In this document: piece after piece, positions 37,778-50,215 of the stretch | Numbering within the stretch: position 1 is the first letter of the stretch | Layout: every line of letters begins with the position of its first letter | NCBI RefSeq assembly: GCF_014851395.1 | Contig: NW_024041150.1 | Coordinates: 34,359,585-34,423,584 of the forward strand | Length of the DNA stretch: 64,000 nt | Direction: 5' to 3' | From: Micropterus salmoides | Taxonomy: Eukaryota > Chordata > Actinopteri > Centrarchiformes > Centrarchidae | Position numbers and translations under genes: made by a program | The notes under the pieces: generated by a model | Databases searched by the model: none | Told to the model about the DNA's origin: nothing | What the model saw: the letters and a program-made list of their open reading frames with translations, nothing else

Positions 37778-38653
37778 TGTTAGGAGTCTGGTTTTTTGTT
37801 CATGTCTTTCCTGTTTTAGTCTGTTTTTGGTTCTGTGTTTCTCTGTGTAGCCTTTTTTATTATTTTATTCATTCACATGTCCTAGTTTACTTGGTATCTG
37901 TTTTCATGGGTTTGGTTTTGTATTCTGTGTTTCTATAGCTTTATTTGATCTTGTCATGTTGAGGGTTGTAGCTAAGTTTAGTCCTTTGTTCATTCGCATG
38001 TTTAATTTTTCTTAGTATCTGTCTTGTCTCGTATTCTAGTTATGTCCTGCATTCTTATCCATGTCTGAGTGTCTACTCCTGGTCTGTGTACTTCTGTATT
38101 ATTTTGTACTTCTGTATTATTTTGTCCATGTTTGCTCTGTGTTCTGTTTAATCTTAGTTCAGTCTGTTTTCCCTGTTAGTTGTAGTTTTTTGGTATATTA
38201 GTGATCTGAGCTTATGTTCTGGTTCAGTTATTTATATTCTATTTCTTCCTGGTTATTAGTTTCCCTATGGCCTTATTGGTGTCTGTCTGTTTCCCCTGCC
38301 GTCTCTCTGCCTGCCTGTGTCTCATTAGTCCTGATCTCCCTCACCTGTGTTGCTCCCGCCCCGCTTGTTAGTCCCTGTGTATATATATGCCTGCTTGTGT
38401 CGTCAGTCTTTGTCATGTCCTTGCGTCAAATGTTGAGTGTTCTGCCTTTTGCTCTGTTTTCCCTGTTCTAGATTATTCTCTATGTTTTTGGATTGCCTTT
38501 CCCCTTTTTGGATTTAACCAGTGTTTGGACTTTTTGCCTGTTGTGCTCCTGAGTAAGCCTGTTTAAGTTGCTCAATAAGTCCTTTGTTTGAACTGCATCC
38601 TCCTCATGTGGTCTGCGTTTGGGTCCTCACCTCAGTCTTCACTCAGCCTAACA
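37778..38653. mobile_element. Non-autonomous DNA-transposon-like repeat, copy 2
   Basis: This is the same family and orientation as 3655-4326. The left end is TGTTAGGAGTCTGG and the right end CAGCCTAACA. Shared blocks include GTTTTTGGTTCTGTGTTTCT, CACCTGTGTTGCTCCCGCCC and TGCGTTTGGGTCCTC. It is about 200 bases longer than copy 1. It lies in the intron between E2 and E3. Confidence 0.62.
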
Positions 38654-40652
38654 CATGACAAAATTAGTAAAAAAGTAAAATGTTTTTGAATGAATTGATA
38701 TTTATATTTAAATAATTAATAGTGATGAACCAATATATTATCACCCAACCCCGCAGTTCCCCGTTTAAAGCGTCTCCCAGCTCATTGTTTATGGTTTATG
38801 GCCATAGCTTCACTGTTGTGGCTCACTCTCATCAGCGTTTCCGTGATTAGACCCCACTGTACACTGCCTGCTCAGCGCCAAACAGCAGCCAAAGTTAGCA
38901 GCTAGCTACTGAACATAGTGAAACATTTATCAGCTAAATGGGCAACATTTTTTCCATAAAGTTGCTACATTGACAATCACAAAATGGAAGATTAAGTGAC
39001 ATAGTAATTTTGGGGTGGAATATCTTTTCAGTCTTGTTGGTCATCATGTAGTTAAACGAGACCTGCTGAATTATCTTAACTTCATCTTAGTGGCTACTGG
39101 ACTTCCTGCAGTATCCATATGGAACAGTAACAAAATTCACAGGGGGGATTGCATCTGCCTTTAACCTCTCTGAAAGCTGTGGTGTCTGCTGCACAGCCTT
39201 CCCGGCTGGTAAACACATTCAGAAATGAAAGGAGTTTCCAGAAAGTTTGTCAGGTGTCAGATTTAAGCGAGTGCAACGTGGGAGTAGTTTGGAGTCATGA
39301 ATAGAAATTAATATACAGCAGCATCACCACAAAATACAAAAAGATAATGATGTGTTTTATGTGAGGGCATGCAGTCCACCCACCCACAGATTTCATGCAC
39401 TTTTTTTAATGGCATTTTGGATCATTGCTGTTGACGTCTTCCCTCTGCTAAACTAAAAAATGTGCCAGCAGCAGGAAAACGTCTATAAGAACTCGTCTGC
39501 TCTAAGCAAATTTATGCCTCCAAACTTCAGAGGAAAAAGAGGACAGCCTTTGCACACACCAAAAACTTTCACAACCTTCAACATGGATTAAGATGAGGTA
39601 CAAATATGTTATTTGTTGTTATCAGCGCAACCTTTGTGCATTTTGGAGGTAAGTCTGAAATAGTTTTATAAACTCAAGGTTGGCAGACGTCATTTCACAG
39701 AGGGATGTAAACCATGACAATGAAAAAGTGGAGTTTTCACAAGATGAGGATAACACGTTGTGGGCTGCTCCTTGTTTTGCATCCCTGAGGTGACACTGAA
39801 AACAATTTTTCCACCGCATGTTAAATTTTAGTCTGTTCTACATTGTGTGGGAAATGCAAACAGGAAGTAAGAGGAAATGAGGGACCGGAGGACAGAAAAA
39901 GAAAGGAAAGCGAAGGATAAGACATGATTCGGACATGGCACGAGCTGCTTGGGAGGTCAAGATACTGCAGAAGAAGAAAGTTGGGAATGTTTTTTTTTCA
40001 GGGACATGCATGCCAAGAAGGCCCAGGTTCTGACTAAGCAACCTGTCTCCTCCCACATGAAAACTTTCTCAATCATCCCAATGAACATTGAGCAAGCTCC
40101 TGCGAACTCACAGTTATGAATCTTATTAGCTGTGCTGCTGCCGCAGTGGAGATACGTGCATTTACTGTATTTTTACAGTATAAGCTCTACCACTTGTTTG
40201 TAAGTTACAACTACTGAAACTGTAGTATTAAAAAGGATGTTATTAATGGTTATTATATTGTTTACTAATGCTTTATAGGCAGTTATAACCCATGAGAACA
40301 ACTTTTGGTTTGTGACAGGGTGTTTATCCTCTTCCAGCAGGACTTTTTAGCTCTTTAGTTTAACACGTATCTCCAATGGACCATTTGATAACTGACCTCA
40401 AAACAGTTCTGGATTCAAATTCATTCATCACGTATATATTAAAATGTACAACTGCAGTACAGATGACTTAATGCTTGCTGCTTTATTGAGCAGTGTAAAA
40501 CGTATAATCTCTCATCGATCAACCTTTTATCTGCCACATTAAAAAAATCCCTGCTATTATTACACTTGAGTTTTTGTATAGATTAAACAAATGAGATGGA
40601 CTGGTTTTATTAAATTTGTTTTGGTGAGCTTTAGAGGTGCTGGTAGGTGAAG

Positions 40653-40691
40653 TTTGCTTCAACAAAGCTAGATTAGCTTTGTTGAAGCAAA
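40653..40691. repeat. Perfect 18-bp palindrome with 3-base loop
   Basis: The arms TTTGCTTCAACAAAGCTA and TAGCTTTGTTGAAGCAAA are exact complements around GAT. As RNA or single-stranded DNA this would be a strong hairpin. No known element was recognised around it. Confidence 0.95.
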
Positions 40692-41479
40692 AAGCTCAGA
40701 TATCAGGCTGCTGGGAGTAGCCTTATATTAAATGCACAGCTATGAGAGTGGTATCAATCCTTACCTGTAAACTCTCAGCAAGTAAGCGATATTTAAGATG
40801 TGGAACTATTCCTTCAATGACTAATAGTGACTTGCCAACTAGAGAAGTGCCTAACAACCTGGCAAACCACAATTTGTTCTTTTTAATGGCTTGTAAGTGA
40901 TCTTTAAGTTTTGTTAAATGATTATTAACCATTATTAAAGCCATTAGTTACAAGTTATAACCCTTTAAAGTGGTACCTAAAGGCTATACATCATAGTCTA
41001 GCCTAAAGTAATGTTTAGTTACATAATAGCTGTAAAACATAACTGAAAATTTGAAGGGCAGGCACATTTTCAATCAAATTTCTCTATTTGAAACCAAAAT
41101 CTTTTGTTTGCAATTAGAGTTTGGAGTTAAATATTAATGATGACATGATAAACTGAGAACTTGTTTGTTCACTGCATTTCCCAATTCCTCAGGAAGCCAT
41201 TAGACGTTTCACTTTGTAAGCGCTTGCTTTAAGAAAACACGTCCCTGGCTATTTGTATTCATAGAGGCATATTACACACCCGGTGCTCATGATAGAGAAC
41301 TGTCTATTTTGCAGTGTTAAAAATAATTGATTATAAACTGCCTGACTGCCGCATGCAAAAACAGCAGGATCAGCCGGTTAGTAAACAGTGAGCAGAAGCC
41401 AAAACTCGTCTCATCCAGACTGCAGCGGCCCAAAGAAGTGACGCGTCAGCAAGAGTCCGAAGATACAGGGGGTACACAG

Positions 41480-42090
41480 ACTGATAACGAAGAAGAAGAG
41501 TATGAGGAGGAGGTGGAGGAAGTGAAGGAGTAGCAGATGAAGATGATGCAACAGAGGAAAAGGATACAGGGGGAGAAAAAACGATGAGGGTGAGGAAGAG
41601 GAGGAAGTAGGGGGAAAAGATGCAGAGTAAGAAGAAGAAGACAGGGCTCCTAAAAGAGAATAAGAAGAGGCATGATGGAAAGTAAGGGTATGACATCAGG
41701 GGACAGCAGAAATCAAGAAGCTAAATTGGATGAAGTGAAAAATTTCATGAAAGAAGAGGTAGAAGGTGAAAAAAGGGATAAACAGATGAAGAATTAAGGA
41801 GATACAGATATGCAGAGAAATGAGAAATGAACAGCAAACGATTAGGAAAGGTAGAGGAAGACTTCTATGTCAAAAAAAGAAGAGGACAAACAGAGAAAAG
41901 GCAGCAGAAGATGATGTAGGTGGAGTAGAGGAAGAGTGGAATTACAAGAAGATAAAGACCAGGCAGTAGGAGAAGAAACATTGGAGAAAAGGGACAGAGG
42001 AATCAGGAGAAAAAAAGGTTAAGATGAAACCAAAATAGACAAAGTAGGTGTAGAAAAAGAAGAGGGTGGAAGGAGGAGGAAGGGAATTCA
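41480..42090. repeat. Purine-rich (GAAGAA/GAGGA) tract
   Basis: About 600 bases dominated by A and G on the + strand (GAAGAAGAAGAG, GAGGAGGAGGTGGAGG). A short plus-strand frame at 41327-41533 encodes an acidic Glu tail purely because of this composition. Confidence 0.75.
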
Positions 42091-42939
42091 AACAGCATAA
42101 TGCCAAGGAGGCTCAATCTGTCAAATCTGAGAGCATTAACATGGCAGGAGATGCTGGCAGAGTTGGCTCTGGACCAAAAGGTGGGTGATTAAAAGATTTT
42201 TTTAAAAGGACCGGACATGTTTCTGATGAATTCTGATCAAAAATGGGGTGAAGATTTATTGGCTCCTCCAGCAAAAGTAGTTCGTTAGTAGACTCAGACA
42301 AGTTTTCCCTGAGATGATGTACTTAACACATTTGAACAAATGGTTAATAAATGCTTTATTGCTTTCAGTAATAAAGCAGTAACAAGAAAATGTTTGAGGT
42401 GGCATTTGGTTTGTTAGTATTCTCCTCCCCCCTTTCTATTATTTAAAGTTTTGGTTCAACCTTTCGTTGGTAAGCTTTATTCACTTACTTGCCAAGAGAG
42501 ATGAGAAGACTAATACAACTTTCATGTCTCTCCATTAAGTAACAGAGTTGGAGCCAGGAGGCGATTAGCTCAGACTGGAGCCAATGGGAAACTGCTACCC
42601 TGCCTCTGTCCAAAATTCAAATCTATACGCCAACCAGCACCCGTAAGCTCACTAATTAACATGTTTAATTTTAACTTAAGCTGTAATCAGTACATATTTT
42701 TAAAGCCTACAATCCAAAATGTGAAACTGTTTTACAGAAGTACATAAAAAAAACCAGTAAAAGTTATGTTAAAGGAAGAATATGCATTAGCCAAAAAGGT
42801 TATACCACAAGGTAGCAATGCCACAGTTGTTAGTCAATTGCTAAACTGTTAAACATTAACAAATCACTTATTGAGCATTAATAAAGCCATAATGTTTAAT
42901 AAACCTCTTACACTACATTAGAAAGTAATAGTACTTTTT

Positions 42940-43386
42940 CAGTGGTGGAATGTAACTAAGTACTCAAATACTATTATTATGTGCACATGTTGGAGTCATT
43001 GAGAATTTCCATTTCATGATACAGTACCTCATACTTTTGTACATTTTCCTTCCCTGCATTAAATCTGACAGCTATAGTAAAGTTACTAATTACAGTGCAG
43101 ATGACGCTTTTACATAATGTTTCCAAAGGTAAAAAGGTAAATCTTTGACCAGCTACAACACTTTACATGCTGCTTACAAAGTAATGCATCAGTACGAGTA
43201 ATGATCAAAATATATACATAATATAGGAATGCCAGAGGCTTGCCGTGTTGCTTATATTAGTAGGCTACATTTCGCTGATAATATGTAGTCAAAGTAACAC
43301 ACTTACTTTTACTTCTAATCGAGTACTTTTACATTGTACTGCAACTTTTACACACATTAAGAATCTGGATACTTCTTCCACCACTC
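42940..43386. mobile_element. hAT-like MITE with CAGTGGTGGAA ends
   Basis: A 447-base copy with left end CAGTGGTGGAATGTAACTAAG and right end GGATACTTCTTCCACCACTC, a clear inverted pair. The inside has GACCAGCTACAACA, CTGCTTACAAAGTAATGCATC and TACTTTTACTTCTAATCGAG. It matches a common non-autonomous element of fish genomes. No transposase is encoded. Confidence 0.8.
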
Positions 43387-46264
43387 AATTCAAAGTTTCT
43401 TACTCAGCTGCCTGCAGAATCATCCTGGTAGCGACTGAAACTACATCTGACTCTCCAGTTAAAGTTAAAAGTTTGAAAACACACGCTGTGGTGCTCGGCG
43501 CACTGACCTGGAGAAGCTGAGTCCTAAAAGCTGCGGCACTAAAGCGGCAGGACAGGGAGGGTAAACAGTTGTAGATCCATGCTTCAGATAGCAACCATGT
43601 TCCGCTGAGTGCAGCTCAGCTACATGACTGCAGGGTAGTGTGGTGGGAAAAAACAAGGGAGGGGGAGGAGGGATGCTATTGGTGTGTGGGGTGTAAAGGT
43701 ATGCCGGTCAGTCCCACTAATGCACACACACACACACACACACAGCAGTAAAGCACAACCTACCCCACCCCCTTCCCCTTTCCAGATCCAGACAAGCAGG
43801 CCAAGCACTCATGCATCACTAACCTGTATATTGTGTGTGTTTGTGTGTAAGTGTGCATGTGTGTCTCCTACATAGGTGTTTTGTGTGCGCATGCTGTGAG
43901 TGCACAAAAATGTATGTATGCCTCTGGTGCACACCAAAATGTGTTTACATACAACCACGTTAAATGAAATTTAAAGATAACTTTATGAACTCATGTCTAC
44001 GTGCTTGAATCTGCATCTTTGTGTGTTTGTGTGTTTGTACAGTGCACCCATTCACCGATAAACCCAACCATCCTTGACAATATGCGCCCCAGTCGTGTCA
44101 AATTTGGGTCACCCTTTCTTCTCCCCTCCAGGAAGACGAAGGGGGGAAAGACAGAAATTAACAATACCCCTCTTTCACCGCAGCAAGAACGTTTGTTTGT
44201 CTATGTACACTACATGCACGTCTCCAGAGATGCATGTGTGTGTGTGTGTGTGTGCAGCCATATGCATGTCATGTCTTTGTCCTTGTGATTTAACATGCAC
44301 AATTGATCAATCCATTACAGGGGAAGGGGGCTGGTGTTTGTTAGAAAGCTGATGGTTCTGACCTAGAAGGACAGATTTGGTGGTTAGCGGCCTTGTTTAT
44401 GTTGGTCATGTCAAACCGCAAGGAGAGTTCTGATGCAATTACCAGGCTCTCTCACTGGGAACAAATGTTAGCTCTGATTCTTGTCAGTTATCAAAGATAT
44501 CTCTGTGGATGACTTTTTTTATAATAAAGTGCACAGGGTGAAGACAACTCCTTAGGGGGGAGATGACTTTTGTCCTCAAGAATGCTGTCTCGTCTACTTT
44601 TACCCCCAGATGCAATTTCACTCCCAATGATTTTTTCCCATGTCAGTCTATATTACCTCTACTGATCTGGCTCTAGTTTGTGTGAAAAGGCCTACGTATA
44701 TCAGATTTTCTGAATTCATCTTGAGCAAATAATAAGGCATGATGACCCTGACCTGGTTTTCGTGTCCAGCCCTAAAACAAACAGTACATTGAAGTTGCAC
44801 TGCTGTCCTGGATCCCATAGAAAACAAGCATCCTATGGCATCCAGAATATTGCATTCTGACATTAGCTGTTTTATTTTGATAATCCCAGGTGACTAAATC
44901 ACTTGGTCCAATTCCAGCGTAAATTCAGTATGCCTGGTTGCCAAACATACGTCAGAAGTATGACTAGCTCCAGGGGCTAAAGCTGGCCCAAGTAAGGGTA
45001 AATAGAGCTGATTTTCTGTAACCACAAATCTTTGCCAGACAGTTGGCTCAGAACCATTTCAGCATTGCTGCTCCAGTGTTCAAGTGCGCCATCACTGACC
45101 TTGGGTTCAGACTGGAATCACCATTGTGTAAGAAAAACACAAGAGGCTGCATTTGTGTGGGTGTGTTGCTAAAAGTACTGGTAAGGTGATGAAATACAAC
45201 CCATGAAGTTCGGTTTGAGTAAAAGATCCATGAGTTTGAAGGCTTATTAGATGGCAAAACACAACACAGAGGCTTATAATACTATGAGGCAGGATCTTGT
45301 CTGGGAAAGCAATTATTTTATCCTCTGCTGTGATGATAAATGGCAGAACAACCCCACTCACATTATAAAGTAATCCACCTGGAATGATCGGTAAATGCAG
45401 TGTGCTGCATTTTTCACTGGACGACCCTGCGTCTTTTTGCCGAAGCCCTCTGTGTCGACATCTTATTTAAAAGAATGAGGGGGCCTGGCTTTGTTTATGC
45501 AGTTATAAACTCTGTCCAAACATGGTCTGAAGCACAACCTGAAAAATGTTATAACTTCTAGAAAACCAAAAAGATGAGTTTGAATAGTGTTGTTTAAACT
45601 ATTCCAAACAATTAGAATGAGTAAATCTTCCATCATTTAAATATAAAGTGTTTCAAACATGCTTAGAATAATGGCATCCTTAACCGTTGGGCACTGTATT
45701 TTTGTAAGGACAGGCTGACCCCATGTGTCAAATGTTTCCTTCATTTCATGAGCCTTGAGTTTTCCAACCTCCAAACACATTCAAAGAGGGGACTTTTTAG
45801 TCACGAGTCTCCTTATCTTACCTTCAGGCTACTGTCACCTCAGCTCTGTGTTTGATCAGCGACAGGTTCATTTGAGGTTTTGGCAGATTGGCTTAAATTC
45901 AAATGTCCCTGGATCATAGCATTTATGTGTGTCACACTTCAGCCTGTATTTGAAAAAAACTTCTCTAAAAGACCCCTAAGGAAAGAAACAAGACAGATGA
46001 GTTTGTCTTGCCTGATTCCCAGCAATGTCACTCCAACTAAAAGCTCAACAGAGAGGGAATGGGAAAAAATAGAGGGTCAGTTTGGTGAAAAAAGGCTACA
46101 TTATGTGGTTCAAAAACAAACAGACTACTAAATTATAAAGGTCAATTTATAAATCCTCTAAAAAGGGCTCTCTTTACTGTCAGAGGTACTGCTCCGGGCT
46201 GATTTTCAGTATCAAAACAAGGATTCGTTTGAGCTCTCTGTTCATGAGCCAAATTTGTCAAGAA

Positions 46265-46560
46265 CTGCTAAATGCCTGCTTAAAGAGGTGGTATTGTGCT
46301 AATGTTCGGCTTCATGCTATTTAGGGGTTGTACCAGAGCAGGTTTACATGGTTTAATTTTCAAAAAACACCATATTTTTTGTCATACTGCACATTGCTGC
46401 AGCTCCTCTTTTCACCCTGTGCTGAAGGCTTCGTTTTAGCTATGGAGTGATACATCTTGCCTCTAAATGATCTTTGTTGGGAGTTGCACATGCGCAGTTC
46501 CTAGTTAAGGACTACTAGCCAATCAGAAGCAGAGAAGGGCGGGTCAGCGAAATAGCGAGA
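46265..46560. repeat. Probable teleost interspersed repeat
   Basis: TTAAAGAGGTGGTATTGTGCT, then CCTCTAAATGATCTTTGTTGG and TGCGCAGTTCCTAGTTAAGG, then CTAGCCAATCAGAAGCAGAG. These phrases are those of a recurrent fish repeat as I remember it. No second copy is in this window to prove it. Confidence 0.45.
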
Positions 46561-47633
46561 GAGAGAAGCCAAAACATACTTGTTTTGTATTTCTCAAGTA
46601 CAGTCAGTTAGGGACTAAGTATTCCATTAAAATCAATAATAATAATCCAAACCATATGTGTTGCTCGGAATATTCTACATGATGCTCAAATGATATGTAT
46701 AGTATACAGGAAACGGTTCAACATCTCAATTATTCAACGGTAAATTTATTCGAGATGAAGTCTCTTTTTCAAACTGCTGACATGTTATTTAGGAATTAGA
46801 GATAATAAAATAGAAACAACACAGTCTCTTCTGCATTGGCATTCTCCGCTTGATCAATGCTGCACCTGTTCAGTAGTGTGTTGAGCACGGCTACGTAGAT
46901 AACAGCCAGCACTGACTCAGACCTTCGCTGACACAATAAAAGGGTTACTCTGACATTTTAAAGTTTGGTTGGTTATATCACATCACCTTGCACAATCCGG
47001 TGTGATGAAAGGTTGCAGCATTGGCGCTTTAAGTACTGAGGAGAGTGCTGCCGCATAAGATAACGTATGGTAAGATAAAATGAAGCTTACTGGTCCGCAT
47101 AAAGACAAAATCGGTAATAAATAGTGCAAATAAATTATTAAGTGAATGGTAAAGACTATTGATGGTGCTACTGCTAATGCATGTGCTACAGCTTTATTCT
47201 CTCCTTGAGTTTGGTGCAACTCTTATCGAGCTCTACGCACTGATGATACTATTGACCTCCACTGAAAAAATATATTATAGCCTGAGGTGTGACACAACTT
47301 TGTTCAGAGAGCGTGTTAAAGTCAGTTTCACTGCATCTACTGAGTCATAAAAACTCACATTAAAACAGTCTGTCCTCGACCTAATGTTCGACACAATACA
47401 TGGCCTGAAGTATGCGGACACCATAATGTGTGCTTTTGGACTGGGTCAATTTTACATGGTTTGGGCCCTTTAGTGCTACAGCATACAATGTTATTTTAGA
47501 TACAAGTCCTACAAATTAGATGACAAAATAACAGCACAGAAGTGTTTCCTAATCACATCATTTTGTCTTCGTCTTCCAAAACCGTGAAAAATCACTGTTA
47601 AAAAGAACTCGGTTTTATGATGTTTATGATTGG

Positions 47634-47884
47634 CGGCTGTGGCTCAGGCTGTGGCTCAGAGGTTGCTTGTTAATCGAAAGATTGGCGTTTCAATCCCCGG
47701 CTCCTCCAGGCTGAGTCTTGGGCAAGAGACTGAGCCCCAAATTGCTGTGGCTGTTCCACCAGTGTGTGGATGTTAGTTTCTGTTTGAGCACTTAGGGTCA
47801 GTATGAATGGTGAATGCAATGTAGTGTAAAAGCGCTTTGAGTGGTTGCAAAGACTAGAAAGGCGCACAAATACAGAGTATTTAC
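47634..47884 (+). mobile_element. tRNA-derived SINE
   Basis: The tRNA-like head has an A box (GTGGCTCAGAGGTTG, about 47651-47665) and a degraded B box (GTTTCAATCCC, about 47687-47697), followed by CGGCTCCTCC. The body has GGGCAAGAGACTGAGCCCCAA, ACCAGTGTGTGGATG and GTGAATGCAATGTAGTG. The tail is AAAGCGCTTTGAGTGGTTG...ACTAGAAAGGCGC...TATTTAC. The arrangement matches an abundant fish SINE. Plus orientation is opposite to the host gene. Confidence 0.8.
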
Positions 47885-49999
47885 ATGATGTGACAGCGGT
47901 TTGGTTGGGTTTAGCTTAGGTGGTTACTGTAATAATCACATAGGTTCGGTCAGGAGACGATTGTCGTAATGGTTAAAAACAAACGGGATAACTTCAAATG
48001 TGTGCACTTACTGAAAAAAATAACAATCAAGGTTCCTTCACTACATGACAATGCTCTCATGCACACAGTCAGGTCCAAATTAAATGGTTTAGGTGTGGGC
48101 GAACACGACTAGAAGTGCACAGAGGCTCAACACTTTTTGGATGAATTTGAGCACCGACCGCAAGTCAGGCCGATCCCACTAAAACTCATGGCTGAATGGA
48201 AGCAAATAGTCAGGTTTTTTAAAAAGTATTTTTTTTTGTTACATATTACATGCTTACATACAAATCACACCAATACCTACAACAAGCTTCTCTCTTTCAA
48301 ACATGGCTTTCTGTAATGAATGAAACACATTCTTATCTCAGGCCGTCTGGCTACAGTGTGATCATTCTCATTTTTTCAAAAGGAATCTGATTGGACGGAT
48401 TAGAGTATCTATGGAATGACAGGCCATATTTATGTCAAGAAACATGGATGCTGTAAAAATCATGTGTACAGGGGTATGAATAACCAAGACATATTACAAA
48501 TGTGATGATTTCAAGTCTAAAAACTCTGAGATCAATGTGCATGCAAACAATGTCTGCATCACTGTCTGCAGTTTACTAATGGTTTACGCGATTTCTGTAT
48601 CTCAAAGCTCAAATTGTCTCCTTACTGTTTTTTGGACCCGCGAACATGAAAAGTTGCCTGGTATAGCTTTGAATTAGTGGTAGTCTCTTTTTGCAAGACA
48701 CTTCAGAGGAAGAACTACGGCAGTGGTGATCAAAAAACCCTCCCATCCTTCATCTTATCCGAAACTCTCCTCTAATCCAACAAACTACTGCTTGTCCAAC
48801 TATTCTATCCATCTTCTGATCAGCGGACAAGATAAAAATTGATTTTGCCAACATTAAGTCTCCAACCTTGAGAAAGCAAGAAACATGAAGTATTATATCA
48901 GTGATATCAGGGAGGTGAGGTGCCTACGCAGAGCCCAAAGGATACTAAAAGACAGCACCCTCTAAGCTACAGCCTGTTCACTCTGCTGCTGTCTGGAAAG
49001 ACGTCAGAGCAGCTTCTTCTCCCAGGCTGTGAGACATCCTCAGCACTCTACCATGTAAAACAGTTTTATATATGGCTTTTTATTTATCCATCATTTTTTA
49101 AAATAATGTTTTTGTGAGTAGCGTAGAGGGTCTACAAACTTAATCTCATTATACAGCCCTGTGTTGTAAAATGATGAATAAATCTACCGTGTAAATGTTT
49201 CCACTGAATATACATGACACCCCATTCGTCTTAATTTGTTAACACCATAGACTATTGGCCAACAACTTGTCAACGAGCTCTTCAATCCACTTTTGATCAC
49301 TCGCCATTGGTAGAAGAGCCTAATCAGCTGATGAACACAGCGCTGCTGGCTTCTGGTTTTCTATCCTGTATGTTTATACATGTGATGTTTGAATACCTAT
49401 GACAGGACACAAAGGTATGATACTTGTCAATGGTAGCTTTTGTTTCATACTGTTTTCTTTATTCAGCTACAGTGCACAACTTTTTAGAAATGTTGCACAT
49501 TACCTGAACTTATGTAAATATACAGTATATATAATATGTTGTATAATATGACGATGATTAATATGGAAGACGTCTTGGTATTTTCATGATGTTTGACATA
49601 CAGCAATGTCTTGCGGGATGGGCCAAAAGTCCATATTTTGAATGTACTGACTGAAAATATATTATCATTATTTCATTATTCAAAAGAAGTAGGTCATTTT
49701 AAATATACGTAGACCTGTATCATGTCAAATGATTAAATGACTGTAAGCACAAATTTCCTTATCCCATCTCAGACAATTATGCTTTCCCCGTCACCTTTTT
49801 CCCCATCACATTAAACCATAAACAAACATTTAGTCCTGTTTGCTCCAGAGGAACAGTACGTGTTTGTGCCATAAAGTAATTTCCCTCCAAATGTAAGAAT
49901 TTTGTTGCAGACATCATGGTCTGTTATGTGAACTACAGTAATATCATTTGAATGTGCATGATGCATTTTCTTTATGGACTGAATTCATCTTAATCTCTA

Positions 50000-50215
50000 A
50001 TTAGGCTTATCTGGACAGGTTGCCAATCCATCGCAGGGCCACACATAGACAAACAGCCAGTCACACTCATGCCTAAGGACAATTTAGGGTCACCAGTTAA
50101 CCTAGCCAGCATGTCTTTGTACAGTGGGAGGAAGCTCCGAGAGAACTAACGCAGACACGGGGAGAACATGCAAACTCCACACAGAAAGGCCGGGGCAACC
50201 GGGGTTTGAATGTAG
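50000..50215 (+). repeat. Teleost non-LTR 3' repeat, right half
   Basis: GGACAGGTTGCCAATCCATCG, CAGGGCCACACATAGACAAAC, GGACAATTTAGGGTCACC, GTGGGAGGAAGC and GGGGAGAACATGCAAACTCC follow the order of a very common fish repeat. The left half, CCATCC...GGCTGGAGCC, is absent here but present at 54534-54680. Confidence 0.8.

Noticed and set aside
41327..41533. Frame with an acidic Glu-rich tail that looks like a nuclear protein end
   Set aside because: The tail is produced by the GAA/GAG repeat itself; upstream residues match nothing.
47634..47720. Possible real tRNA gene
   Set aside because: No cloverleaf with acceptor stem, and the sequence runs into a SINE body; it is a tRNA-derived retroposon.
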